Positions 51,592-63,666 of a stretch of 64,000 nucleotides of DNA are shown here, one piece after another. The notes under the pieces are model-generated. The model saw nothing but the letters and a program-made list of their open reading frames with translations, was not told the DNA's origin and ran no database searches. Position numbers and translations under genes: made by a program. How positions within the stretch are numbered: position 1 is the first letter of the stretch; the number at the start of each line of letters is the position of its first letter. The stretch comes from Xiphias gladius (taxonomy: Eukaryota; Chordata; Actinopteri; Istiophoriformes; Xiphiidae), in NCBI RefSeq assembly GCF_016859285.1, contig NC_053402.1, positions 10,847,324 to 10,911,323 on the forward strand. The letters are read 5' to 3'.

Positions 51592-54500
51592 GTAAGAGTT
51601 GATGAAACATGCTTTAAACTCGTCTAATACCTCGTTTTAACCAGCTAGCAAACACCCCCGAGCTGCTTTGGCGAATTTAGCAAGCCTCTCAGCACTTTTT
51701 AAAGACGCGTTAGCTTTCTTCCAACCATGAATGTGAATATAGGAAAGCAGCTTTTTCCTTTTTTTCCCCCCCTTTTTTTTTTTTTTTTTTTTTAATGTAA
51801 GCAACTTCCTGCAGTCAGGGTTGTGCCTTTTTAAATGTAGATTTATCACGTTGTTTGTCGTACTTTTACGGAGTCAACCTCCTTCAATTTATTGTTGAAT
51901 CATTATAAAATCATCTGGCGGCAGTGAGAAGTAAAGAAGCAATCATTAGTTGTTCATTTCCGGGTGTTGAGCATGATGAGAGCTGACAGTGTTGGCTGTT
52001 AGGTAACGATAATGTCAGCCATTATATTTACTTGTTCACAATAGTACACATAATGAGTGGATGCGCTGTCTACTGTATCAAAAGTTTCATCAAATGGGTG
52101 ATATAGTCTACTTTAAATGTGTGTGAGAGAACCGACTGTCATGTGGTATAAGAGGAACATTTTCTGCCACTTCCTGGAACTCATCTCCCCTTAAATTTGA
52201 ATTGGGCTGGAGGGCTAATACCTAAAATCAGCCTAATTTGGGGTTTTTGAAGGCTTTCAGAGTCAAGTGCACATAGATCACACCCGCTGAGATCAAAACT
52301 GCTTCAAGTGACAGTCAATTTTGTATAAGCTGCATGCTTGGCGGAATGGCTGATAAGTGATTTCTCAAAGAGATCAACCAAAGCGTGAATCGTCCCTTTT
52401 TTTTTTGCTGTGTCTGATAAGTATCTTGGAGAAATCTCTTGAAAGAGTAATCTCCCCCTTGTTAGAGTTGGAGAACTTTCAGATAATACATTTTGATCAC
52501 AGCCTTTTCATTAGCTTCATCTCAACCTGAGAATCTGCAGCCTTGCAATGGAAGCCGGATGTCTCATTTTGCACATTCTGTTTCTCTGGTTTGGCCTTAA
52601 GCAAGTTGAATTAACTGCTAAACGATCAACATGTAACATTTTCATTCTAGGCATTTTCCTAACATCAGTACAATAAATTTTGCACATGTTCAAGCAGCTC
52701 AAAGTGAAGAGTAAAAGGGTCAAAACCACAGAATCAGTCGGAATCGTAAAATGTTGCACAAATTAGCTTGTACTTAAATATTTGGATCCAAATGAAGGTG
52801 TGTACGTCCTGACTGGTGCTGAAGTGACAAGTTCATTCTAAATTATTTTATAAATTTTCACAAGTGCTACAAGCAGTTAGCTTGTTTATTTCATATTACA
52901 AAAAAATCTATTTTGTGAGAGTCAGCCCTCTCCCATGATACTTTTGAGTTGCCTTTCTTAGCATTCCATGACGAATCATGTCAGTGGCCTCTTCTGTTTT
53001 AGCTAAGTCCCACAGGGGAATAGGTGCAGGGAGGCTAGCCAGCCCTTCCACTCAGAGACCAGTGGGAGCTAGTAATAGTTAGTCTTTCTTTCTCACGTTG
53101 TGTGGTCCTCCTCAGCCTGCGTTTCACATTTTTTAACCTAGAATTTGGCTTTTTACTCTATAATTTGATCAAATGCTCACATAACATGTTAATACAACCT
53201 GTTGTATAATTTCAGACTTGCTATTTTATAGCTGTAATCCTTCATTGTGTAGAGTCCGTCATCTCCACCAAGGTTGTTGCCCAGGGAGGCAGACTGAATG
53301 TGGGCATGTCGCTGAAACTCCCGTAGAGCAGAGGAATAAGCCCTGACATTTCAGCTGGCACCTTGGCTATCCCATTCACTCACAGCTTCCTGCTGCTGTG
53401 CGCAGGGATTTCTCACTGGCTATTTTTAAAGCGTCCTATTTGTACTGGTCCTTTCTGGGATAGAGGCATGTTTTTTTTCTCTCGTTTTCTAAGAGACACC
53501 TCTCTGTTGCTCATTTTTTTGTGATCAGATTAGTTTTCTGTACTGATAAAACATTTTCTGTGATAGAAATCCTGCAAACAGTTATCTTGTTTGTTAAAAG
53601 GCTCTTGGGCCAATAGCTTATCACTTCAGCAGTTATCACAAGCCCATAACAGGTTTTCTAGCATGTCCCTTCTCTAATTTTAATCTCATTGCATTTTTAT
53701 TTTTTTTCTCTCACCTTCTTCTGTATTTCTATTGAGGTTGGGTTCCTATGCATTGCATCAGCTCTGCCAAGAGCTTTTGGTGCAACACTTCCGCAGAGCT
53801 TCTGTACATGTTGCGCGACATCCCCAATTTGGTAGGCCCTAGCATGGTTTTCTATACTTAGATAATATTTAGCCTGTGCCAGTGTCCATTTATGTCATTG
53901 CAGCATCTTTATAAAATGATTACGTTGGGTTAGCCTCACAGGTAGAACATAAAGAAGATGAGTTGTGCTTCAGCTGTTCAGCATGGGGTTAAAGTGCTCT
54001 AAAGGATATGAATCATCAAGCTCTTGCCCGAAAAAGGAAGTTTGCAGTAATTTCTTGACAGACAAAAAGACCTGTTGACAGCCTGACATGCACACCAAGG
54101 AAGTAAAAAGTGTGTGCTACTACATAGTCACTATATCATCGGATCTAAGGGCTTAGCGGTTTCATTTCTTTAAAAGAATACAGTTCTTGCTTGTCACAGC
54201 TCCAGTATTTGTGGCTGATGTGCTTTTTCCCCTGTTATCCACTCAGGTAACTGAGTGAAACTAAATAAATGAAATGGCTGCTAGTGCTGCCCTTCACATA
54301 AGAGTTTGATTAGACCGAAATATCAGCTGATATGCATCAAATTCTCTTCAGTTCTATGGAGGAAAAATGTTTAACTAAAGGTCAGAAATATGGTCAGTGC
54401 AGAATACTTTGGAGAGATATACAATGTTGTACAAAGATACTCGTGAGTTGATGCGTTTGCTACATCGACACATTGCTGAAGGATGCACTGCAATTTCAGC

Positions 54501-55430
54501 AGCCCCAGTTGTGTTAGAATTGTTGCAGAATCATTTATTCAGAACAGCCTCAGGAGGGTAAAAGGGAGATAATGTTGATATGAATCAGTAATTAGACTGA
54601 TGAGTGTTGCAGCTATAATTTACAGGCTTTTTTTTTTTTTTAAATTAAAACAGCATAAAAAGGATACAGTGAAGTATAGAACAATTTTGCGGATAAAAGG
54701 GACAAATCCAAAGGTCTCTGGCCGGCTGGGTGTTGCAAGAGAGGGACTAGAAACAGATCGGAGATCAAAGCAGCCAGAGATCTGAGTGACATCCTCAATA
54801 GAGAGGTGGAGCCAAGAGCTACATGTCAGTTTACAAACGTTACCAATTCTCACATTTAGTGAAGCACCACTTATGTCCTGTTGTTGTCTCTGAGGTAAAT
54901 GTGTGCTTTGCTCCTAGTAACAGTAATACAGGGTATTAATAATCAGCTGTAATACTTCTACTTCCCGATTCATCAGTAAAGGTTGCTCTCTTGTGCAATA
55001 TTGCAGCAGCTACGGTCAAACTACAAAGCTCCTGTTAGATTTCATGTTGTTCTGCTGCCTGACTTCTGTGTTATCATGGAAAAACATGGCTAATTGAAAT
55101 AGGTCTATGATGCCAGTGTCCTCGGTTTGTGTGAGATGATACAATAAATCCCATGCAGGACTGGAAGCTGTATACTTTGTATAGAAACAGCTCAGCTACT
55201 TGTTGCTCTTGCTTTACCCTTTGCTGTGTTTTTTTGTGGCTGTTCCTCATACATTCCTCCCCTTTGTACATTTAACATTTTCTGCCAAATGTTAGGTATT
55301 ATGATAAAGAATGAAAGGCTGGGATATGAGGGATACTCAGGGGCTAAAGTGGGCCAGAACGATCCGGAACAGCGTTCAGGCACCTTCGATTTATAAGTAG
55401 GCATAAAGAAATCCAATTGGCAGTTTAATA
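51592..55430 (+). other. Presumed ARHGDIA intron 1, first part
   Basis: Gene-free by eye apart from short frames. A poly-T tract lies at about 51771-51793. A short block near 53740-53850 is slightly richer in GC and open in one frame, but has no match I know. Nothing else to report. Confidence 0.4.
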
Positions 55431-56145
55431 CATTATCATTTTGGGCGAATTCATTTTTGTGTGCTGCAGCCTGGTGTTCCATCCAGCTTCAAGATACTCA
55501 CTCAACAAATCAGAAAGTAATGCCGGCCAATGGCCTGGCCCCCAACAGTCAACAATCCAATCCATAGTTGGACTTGCCATCGGGCATACCGGTAAAAATC
55601 TCAGTGGGCCTCCACATCTACGGATCGTCAAATAATCCATAACGTTTTTACCAGCCCTGTCAGTCTCTTTTCTGGCTCTCTCTGTGTACCCGTCATTCAG
55701 GGTGCACATGAGAGCGTGCCACGAGCCTCTCCCCCTGCTACTCTGGATCTTAGGGTTCACCCATGATGACGTCATTTAAACATAACGTTTGTGGCTGATT
55801 GTAAATGGGAGCCGTGGCTGCCATCAGTCCAACTTCCAGACTCCTACAGGGGAGACATGGAAAGCTCTGGTGGCCTAATGGACACCAGGGCCCCAGCTGT
55901 CCCGAGCAGCAGCCAAGACCATCTGCCCACCAACACAAGGCTATCGGTGGAGGCCTTAGCACCAGGTGGCTCCGCTGGGCTTCAGGCTCATTCTATAGCC
56001 TGGGGGCTCAAGTTCTGTCTGATGCACAGTTCGTCCTTTGCGCGTCTATGCAGTGGCTCGGTTTTTCCAGCGTGCCAGTGCCGGGTCCCCTGGTAGGAGG
56101 GGCTCAGGCGGGATCCAGTCGACATTCAGCGATAACACAATGACA
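55431..56145. other. GC-rich island inside presumed ARHGDIA intron 1
   Basis: This stretch is clearly richer in GC than its surroundings. It has overlapping open frames of 101 and 112 codons (+, 55791-56096 and 55805-56143) and 116 codons (-, 55425-55775). A perfect CRE palindrome, TGACGTCA, lies at 55767-55774. No domain is recognised in any frame. It may be an inserted repeat or an intronic regulatory element; I do not call a gene. Confidence 0.4.
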
Positions 56146-58437
56146 GTTGATGTGATTGGCTTTCAAAAGTCACACATTAACCTGTAAAAATGTTGACGTG
56201 ATCACGTTAAAACAGACTTAAAAAAAATACATATATGTTTTGTGAAGCTTGGTTTCCTATGTTTTCTTCTTCGTTGCGTCTTTTTTCATTTTTTTTCTAA
56301 AAAATTTTCCACCAAAGTTTCCTTCAAAGTAAAACTGTACTCTGTTCTGGGCTAAATTAAAGACTGATTTGCTACCAATACTGTCATCCAATAATATATA
56401 CTGTTTGTATAATGTATAAAATGCTTTATTTCCTGCATTGAACACCTCAGTCATACTACAGTAACGGATATCTGTAATGTATCTACAGTTTCTGATTTTG
56501 CCTAATTTTATCTTGACTGATTACATATAATCAAAAATGGCTCGATGCAGGATCTAATGGTACTTAACTTGACCCTATGTGCATTTTCTACACATCAGAT
56601 CATTTGGAGTGTCGAGGATGTTTCCTGAACTCTTATCAAAGAGCTCAAGACTTTTAAAGCAAATCTTAAAACCCAGTATCTGGGTAGTCCAAACCCATTC
56701 TTTGATGTCAGCATGAATACTACAAACAGTTATCACTTTATCCATCATGTCAGCAAAATTATTACACGCAGTATTTAGTGGGAGTATTATGCACAGCATG
56801 AAAATGCAACCAATTGCAACAGCTTTATAATTTAATTTTACAAACAGAACCACACCTTGGTTCTACGACTCGTAGCCCACAGATATGACTGTCTACTAAG
56901 AAATGTGCACACTGCATGCACTGATTTGAGATTTGGGAAGCTGTGTGATGAATGTGGCATGCTGTATTTTTGTTAGGGTGAGTTGAACTGTATATGAGGT
57001 GAACTAAACTGTATATTTTTGTCTTTGAAAGAAAGTTTCCTGCTGAAGTCTTGGCTCATTAAAATGTCCATTATTTATGAGAGGAGCTGCTGCGATTGGC
57101 ATTTTTGAAGCGTCCCTTAGCTACGCCTGCTGCTTTGAGCCATGTTTTATCATTAATAATGAAATTGAATATAACCATCCAAACAGTTTCCTGTCCCTGA
57201 ATGCCTCATTAGCCATAATCCCACTTTCTATAATCTCACAGCTCAGGGGTGTTGCCAACGAAAGGGCCAGAAGCCTCAGCTGCTGCCAAACCTGTTCTGT
57301 TTTTGTTTTTGATTTTTTTAAACTGTGCTGCTTAGTACAGTCAAGTAAATATTAGCGCTGCATGCAGGACTGTTCAGGTGAAGGTTAGGACATTGAGGTG
57401 GAGAGGTTCAACAGCACATCCAGTGTTTGTTTGCATGATCTCATGACCTCTGTGTTGTCTCCTAGCAGGCACTGGCACTGAACAATGACAGGGCCTTTTG
57501 CTGTCAGTTTAGTATGTAGCCAGTTATTCACAGGCCGCATTGTTTGAACAGAGTTAGGCAGAAAGAATGTGTATCATTATGAGGGTGGTGATGTCAATAT
57601 TGTTAAAACTAATCCATTTTATGGAGCGCGTGATCCTTTGATTTGCTGAATCAACAATTTCATACTTGGTTAAGATAGCATCTCTGAGTTGTGTGGCTAT
57701 GTGCAGACATTGCATAGCACACTTTCTTCTTAATTCACTAGTGCTTATGTTGGGAAATGCGATGTTGTTGACAGTGAACGATTACAGCAAGGATGCACTG
57801 GCTCATGCACACTAAGCAGTGGATATGCTGTACTGACACTGTAAAAAAGACCATAACACAGCATGATTGAATACAGTGTGTGTAGTTCGTAAAGTTTCAG
57901 TCAAAATAACCTCATGAAATCCACTGTAGTTTTGCAACTCGGGTGTAGTTTCCTGCATTTATTTTGTTAAATATTTATGTTACCCATTCTTTCTTCAATA
58001 GAGCTGGTTATCATTTGAAGGTTTTCTGTAATAGTAGATAGTGTTGGAACCTATACTTTTTTTGATATTTTACTTTGAGAAATTTAAAAATGTTTTCTAA
58101 AAAAGCCTTAAAGAAACCAGAGTTAAATGCTGTCTAAACACAATTAGCCAAAGAAGAACTTTTCCTAAATTAAATCTAAAATTGGCAAAATTTAAATTTT
58201 ATTAAAATTAAACACATCACATAACAAACTTTTCCATCGCACTATGTTTGGAGAAGAGCTGACTCTCAGCAGGTCCTGATGAAGGCAAGACACCCAAAAA
58301 TGGTTGAGGAATAAAAGCACAGTATGTTGGAGAGGATTTGTCTGAGGTATTTAATTTTGGCGAACGTGAATAGAAGTTCACACAGGTCTAAGTCTCAGGG
58401 TGCATTTTCAAAGTTAGAAAAAATTTACTTAAATCTG
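56146..58437 (+). other. Presumed ARHGDIA intron 1, middle part
   Basis: AT-rich intronic sequence without recognised exons, repeats or RNA genes. Confidence 0.4.
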
Positions 58438-58798
58438 GTAGGGTTGCAACAAACAATTATTTTAATTGTCAGTTGATCTGCTCATTGTTTTTTTTGTTTT
58501 TTTCTATTAATCAGTAAATCATTTGATCTATAAAATGCTTATTGCAACTTCTCTGAGCCCAAGATGATGTCATCCAATGGGTTTTTATTTCTCAACCACC
58601 AGTCCAAAATACAAAGATTTTCATTTTATTATCAAAGAAGACTAAGAAAATGAGCAAATATTCACATTTGAGAAACTGGAACCAGATAAATTTTGGCATG
58701 AAAACTGACTTAAAAGATTAATCGATTATCAGAACAGTTGGCAATTAAATTTCTGCCGATCAACTAATCCGTCAATTGACTAATTATCTCAGCTCTAA
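58438..58798. repeat. ATTAATCGAT-type repeat, single unit
   Basis: Phrases in order: CAACAAACAATTATTTTAAT, ACTTCTCTGAGCCCAAGATG, AATATTCACATTTGAGAAAC, AAAAGATTAATCGATTATCA and CTAATTATCTCAGCTCT. The same family forms the core of the element at 40384-42071. Confidence 0.7.
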
Positions 58799-59154
58799 AA
58801 TCAAAAGATACCTGATGAAAGTAAACATGTTTATGTATCTGACCAGAGATTCAGTACCAGATTTGACAGTTTTTGATACTCAGATCTGCAGACCTATTTC
58901 AGACAAACATATTGAGGTTTGACCCTAGCCCTTAAGTTCTTCATATACTTTGAATGTAGTAGAAGCCTACTACATGCATCCTTGTATCTTCAGAGACTCT
59001 GTATTTGTACCTAAGCTCCAGCAGAGAAACACATCGGTCTTATTTGACCCAGCAACTTCCTCACCGCAGCTCACAGTGGTCAAAGGCTCGTACAACAGGA
59101 GCCGAGCAGAGGAAGCGAGGAAAAACAACCTGTTCCCTGATACTTCAAGAAGAA

Positions 59155-59361
59155 ATGATGGCATTGCTCTGTTTTCTGCTCCTGTTTTCCTGTCTCTCTC
59201 TGCAACAAGGAACCTCTCATTCATTCTCCAACCAGAAACACTCACACACAGCTGACCAACCAAAGCAAAACTATTGGCAGAAAAGGAATTTGTGCTTTTA
59301 TGGGAGCACAGAGGCCCCATTTGGAAATACGTTGCTGCGTTTTCAGTGCCTGCTTGGCTAA
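59155..59361 (+). other. Small open frame with signal-peptide-like start
   Basis: The 68-codon frame begins MMALLCFLLLFSCLSLQQG, with the hydrophobic core and small-residue end of a signal peptide. A short His/Ser/Gln-rich remainder with two Cys follows, then a stop. The frame is open further upstream (from 59005) and two other frames are open across the same bases. No promoter, Kozak context or family match is visible. It may be chance; recorded because it is the only secretory-looking frame in the intron. Confidence 0.25.
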
Positions 59362-59525
59362 TACCTAACCGTAAATGGTGGACACAATAGAGCAGAGAGG
59401 CAGGCAACAACCAGTTTTGTCCTTTTTTTTATTATGTAGTGTAATTAATTGTGGTATCTTAAAGAGTGTGTTGGGGTGTCTACCTGTGTTGAGCAGGTGA
59501 AGCCTGCGTTATGAAGTGTCAAATG

Positions 59526-59578
59526 CCAGATTTGACAATAACTGATGACAAAAAATCATCAGTTATCTTCAAATCTGG
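59526..59578. repeat. Hairpin-forming inverted repeat, 21 of 23 pairs
   Basis: CCAGATTTGACAATAACTGA-type sequence at 59526-59548 pairs with 59556-59578 around a 7-nt A-rich loop. A two-base mismatch sits in the middle of the stem. It is shorter than most pre-miRNA stems and may be a tiny palindromic element. Intronic. Confidence 0.7.
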
Positions 59579-59639
59579 TTGTTTTCTTGTGTGTTTGCAT
59601 TTGTCTGATTTGTTGGCTTGATTTATGACAATTTTAAAC

Positions 59640-61200
59640 TCATATTTTAACACTTTTTTGCAGCAGCAAACTGGGTTAGCAATAGAAAAGGATTATTTAT
59701 GGCATGTTTAGAACAAGTTAAGTTTAATAAGGGCTTAATGGAGAAGTGGTTTGTGTTATAATCTTCCTCTTTCACTTCAGGGTAGTTAGTTTTCCTGTAC
59801 ACAGATTTGATAACATCATCAACATTCAAGCACTGATCTTCTTTTGTTCCTGGAAGAGTCGGTTTTAGTCCTTTTACCATAAATAACAATACATGAATAA
59901 GAATACACACTACAATTATTTTAATGTTGCTAACTCCTCATCTACGGTTTGACAGCGTGGGTCCATGCTAGGTTGAAAACACTCAAATACAGGAAGTAGA
60001 CTTCTTTCAACATGCAAATGTCAAAAACATTTAAGATGAGAGGTTTTAGGGCGTAGCTGCCGGTTAACTTAGGAGTGTTTGGTCACTGTCACAAAATTCA
60101 AATACATTTTTGTCCGCATTAGAAACGTGCGTCAAAACTATCAACGCTGAATCAACAACTACAAAGTCAGCTCTAACAACATTAGAATGATTTGTGTGTT
60201 TGTCAGTTCTCTGAGGACTGCAGAGAGAAGACGACCACAACAGACCGCGCAGAACGAGTGTTGTGAGCGTATCATCAGCCAGCTGTCTCTTAGCTTTTGC
60301 AGGCATTGATCAGCTTTGTATAGGCTTTGCCCGGCGTATGTACACCAGATGTTAACAAATAACTCTTTCTTTTGCCACAGAATTTTATAAACAATAATTG
60401 AGTTACGTAGCATACTCCAAGCGCCTCTGTGTTCACAGAAAATGAAGATAATCTCCTGCTGTTTCCTGCTCAGAATCAGCATCCTTGCTTCTAATGAGTA
60501 GGGACTGGTATGACAGCGCAGCTGGGTGTATATAGCTGTATTAAGCACTGCTGGTCCTCAGCTGTCTCAATGCTGAAGCCTGACAGGCAGTTGTAGAGGA
60601 GAGACTAGTGAAGACTGGAGCTCAGATGATCATCAGCTCTTAGACCACCGGCCCCTGCTGTATGTCACTGCCGTAGCCTCAGAGAAACTCTCCACAGCCA
60701 AGTAGACTGTGAGGGCCAGAGCGTCACAGAACCACAATAAGACTGCCTTGTCTTTTGGTCTGTTATCATGGGTAATCACAGTTACCCATTATAATCCACA
60801 CCGAGCTTGTTGTGAACAGTTTATTTCATTAAGAACTCAAGTTGCATTCAGGTGTTTCACATTTTTGCAGAACATGTGACATTCTACTCTAGAGAATAAA
60901 AATATCAGAATAAATAGACTGTAAACTGAATTCAGTAAACTGAAAAATAAGTCTTCCACTGTTTCTACTGCTTTACATTTCCAGAGCCTCAAGTCAAAGT
61001 TCACCGAGGTTTGCCTCTGGATAAGTAATCCGTAATAGTCATCCAGCAGCCGCATGTCTAATAACCAAGCACTGCCTTGCTCCACGTGTAGGCCAAATTG
61101 CATTGAAGTAAAAAGTAAAAAGGGAAATGGTTTGTTGTGTGGACCCCTGCCATCAGTCCTTATTGCGTTATTTTCTTGTCCTCTAACCAGTCCTCTCTGC
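59640..61200 (+). other. Presumed ARHGDIA intron 1, last part
   Basis: No supported exon. Minus-strand frames at 59647-59910 and 60064-60548 are long for AT-rich DNA, but I recognise no domain in them. A small inverted repeat (ATGGGTAA, 6-nt loop) lies near 60767-60789. Confidence 0.4.
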
Positions 61201-61227
61201 TGTCACTTTCCTGCTTTGGTTAGCACC

Positions 61228-63571
61228 ATGGCAGAGCAGGAACCTACACCAGAGCAGCTGGCAGCGATTGCAGCAGCCAACGAAGAGAGCGAAAGTGCAG
61301 TCAACTACAAACCTCCTGCCCAGAAGAGCTTACAGGAGATCCAGGAGCTGGACAAAGACGATGAGAGCCTCCGCAAGTACAAGGAGGCCCTGTTGGGTAA
61401 CACTGCTGTGGTTGCAGGTTAGTGATTGCTGTTGAATAACTTACAGTCTTCTAGAACAACTGCACAGCCAGAAACTAACCACACTCATAGATACGCACAC
61501 CTTTCGGTTTCAAGCACCAGTACAGCCATCTGCAGCATAAACCACTGCAGTATTACTTAAAGTAAATCTCTTACATTTTGTTGTGCGCGTGTGCATGTGT
61601 CCGTCCCTGACATTCTTCCCAAAAGCAGTTGAAGCTGCTGCCCTGAGTGTTTGCTCTACTAATAGTGTAAGAAACCTCAGTTATTTGTTGTGACAACAAT
61701 TTTGTTACGCATACGAGTACTGAAAACTGTTAAAGTTAAGTACGAAAGTTAACACCAAATGATTGGATAGATTCATGCTCTTCTTTACTCGATCAGATTT
61801 TTTATTATATTGTACTGCCATTTTATTTTGGCAAAGCACATTGACGTTTGTTTTAAGACAACAACTGATGCACTTGTGTAGTATGGCCCTTTTAAAATAG
61901 GGAAAATAGAAGACTTTAGTAATACTCAGCAAAGGAATGTATCTTTAAAAAGTACCATTTTGATATCTCATATAGTATATTGGTACTGATGTAAAAAAAA
62001 TATTTGAACAATAGCCTATTTACCAGGTACATTTGCCAGGTACAAAATCATTTCAAAGGTTTTAAATGACTGAACCAAACAGATATGGAAAGTGAATAAA
62101 TTAAGGGAATATAGTAAATTATTTGACTGCTATCACTTACTGAAATATTTAGTAAAAAAATAATATAAAGACAAATTATTGATTTTGAATAGTTAAGCAT
62201 GAAAGCAGATCCCAACACCACTATGAAACCATCTCAGAGTTGGAAAAGGGGTCTGGCCACTACCTGGAGTTTATCAGAGCTGTGCTATTAACAAACATGT
62301 CAGTCCACAAATTTCTCACACAGATCTGTAGACAGTGTCGTCAGTCATGAGATGGTTTCAAAGTTGCAAATGTAACACTCGTAGTGGCATACTGTACAGT
62401 GGAGGAGAAAGGGCAGTCCAGTCATCTTAGGCAGTTTGAAATTGTCTTATTCAGACAATGGAGTATGTTGTTAGAATTTAAACTTCAGGGTATAATGTAA
62501 TCACATACAGGACATCAAACTATTCAAAAATTACATTAGTGAGGTTTGGGATTGACCTTTTGTGTATTTTAAAAAAAATAAATAAACAAAGGTGCTACCC
62601 CCCTCATTAAATGTTTCCGAGCAAAAAAATTCAAATGAAAAAGCATGGTTGCCAAGATACCTACCTTTTTATGAAATTGGGTTATCTATTTGTAACACTT
62701 CTTTAAGTTGCTGTAAATTGATGATCCATTGATGGTTGGTCGTCATTTTGAATTCTCTGACCTTTCTCACTGTCTTAGATCCCACCGCCCCTAACGTCCA
62801 GGTGACACGAATGACCCTGGTATGTGAGACGGCACCACAGCCACTGGTCCTTGATCTGCAGGGTGAGTAGAGTGGACGTGGCAGTTTGGTCTGTGTGAGG
62901 CTGGAATCTGGACAAAAGTCAACAGCAGATTTGAAAGTGAAAAAAGATCATTTGTAGTTGACATCCAACAGATTTCTTACTTGAGTGCACATGAAATGAA
63001 CACCCTCATTTAGACAGCTGACATACTGGAAGAATCAGGTCATAGTGACATTAATTATGAACAGTAATGACCCCCATTTTTTTGTGCGCAAATACAGATC
63101 AAATGACCTGCCGGGTCATTAGTCCGCTTATTAATGATAACATCATTCCTGTGTAAGTTGGTTAATGCGCCACTTCCTGATGGCACTCCTGCGCTCCCTC
63201 AGTGGTCACAGTGAACTCCAACAGAGCAGGAGAGCTGGGCTCACTGGAAGCCCTGTGCCCCCTGGTGGTCAGTACCATTGACTTCTCTTTACCTGCTGCG
63301 TTGCTTTTCCCTCCCAGGAGACTTGGAAAACTTCAAGAAGAACCCATTTGTGCTGAAGGAGGGAGTCGAATACAGAATAAAGATCAACTTCAAGGTGAGA
63401 GAGTCTGGTCTTTGTCTCTGTTTGTTGTCTCAGATTGTTGGAGGCGTGGAGACCTGTCTTTGTCATGGGAAACTGCTCAGAAGGATAATGCATGTTGCTT
63501 TTTGCAGGTCAACAAGGACATTGTGTCAGGCCTGAAGTACAGTCAACAGTCGTTCAGGAAGGGAGTTAAAG
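61228..63571 (+). CDS. arhgdia: ARHGDIA, Rho GDP-dissociation inhibitor alpha, C-terminal part beyond window
   Basis: Coding exons 61228-61417, 62779-62862, 63318-63394 and 63508-63571 join in frame and encode the first 138 of about 204 residues. [30 protein letters not shown] and [20 protein letters not shown] are the N-terminal regulatory arm that contacts Rho switch regions. [20 protein letters not shown] and [20 protein letters not shown] belong to the immunoglobulin-like fold that holds the prenyl group. The protein keeps GDP-bound Rho, Rac and Cdc42 soluble in the cytosol. The start has a good Kozak context (CACCATGG), probably just after a TTAG acceptor near 61224. The last exon (residues from about 139) is not in the window. 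The long reading frame at 63202 is not an exon of this gene, since exon 62779 joins 63318 exactly (LVLDLQ-GDLENF). Confidence 0.93.
61418..62778 (+). other. ARHGDIA intron after first coding exon
   Basis: The 1361-bp intron has a GTTAGT donor and a TGTCTTAG acceptor. It is AT-rich and holds no recognised repeat or exon. Confidence 0.65.
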
Positions 63572-63666
63572 GTAAAGCTTTCAAAATGATTTCATTTAAT
63601 CTCTGCAATTCCGTAGGTAGGTTTTACATGGAAATATCACGCAAGAGTAGCTTCTTCTGACTTACA

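Noticed and set aside
53735-53860. Possible small exon (open frame of about 35 codons ahead of a GGTAGG donor)
   Set aside because: No match to a family I know, no partner exon in phase, and a weak acceptor. Left as intronic sequence.
51592-61227. Search for P4HB between PPP1R27 and ARHGDIA or in this intron
   Set aside because: No thioredoxin-type CGHC active-site motif is visible in the frames examined; P4HB is probably outside the window.
63202-63660. 152-codon open frame over ARHGDIA exons
   Set aside because: The true exons 62779-62862 and 63318-63394 join exactly to the ARHGDIA sequence (LVLDLQ-GDLENF). The extra sequence is intron in the correct or another frame.
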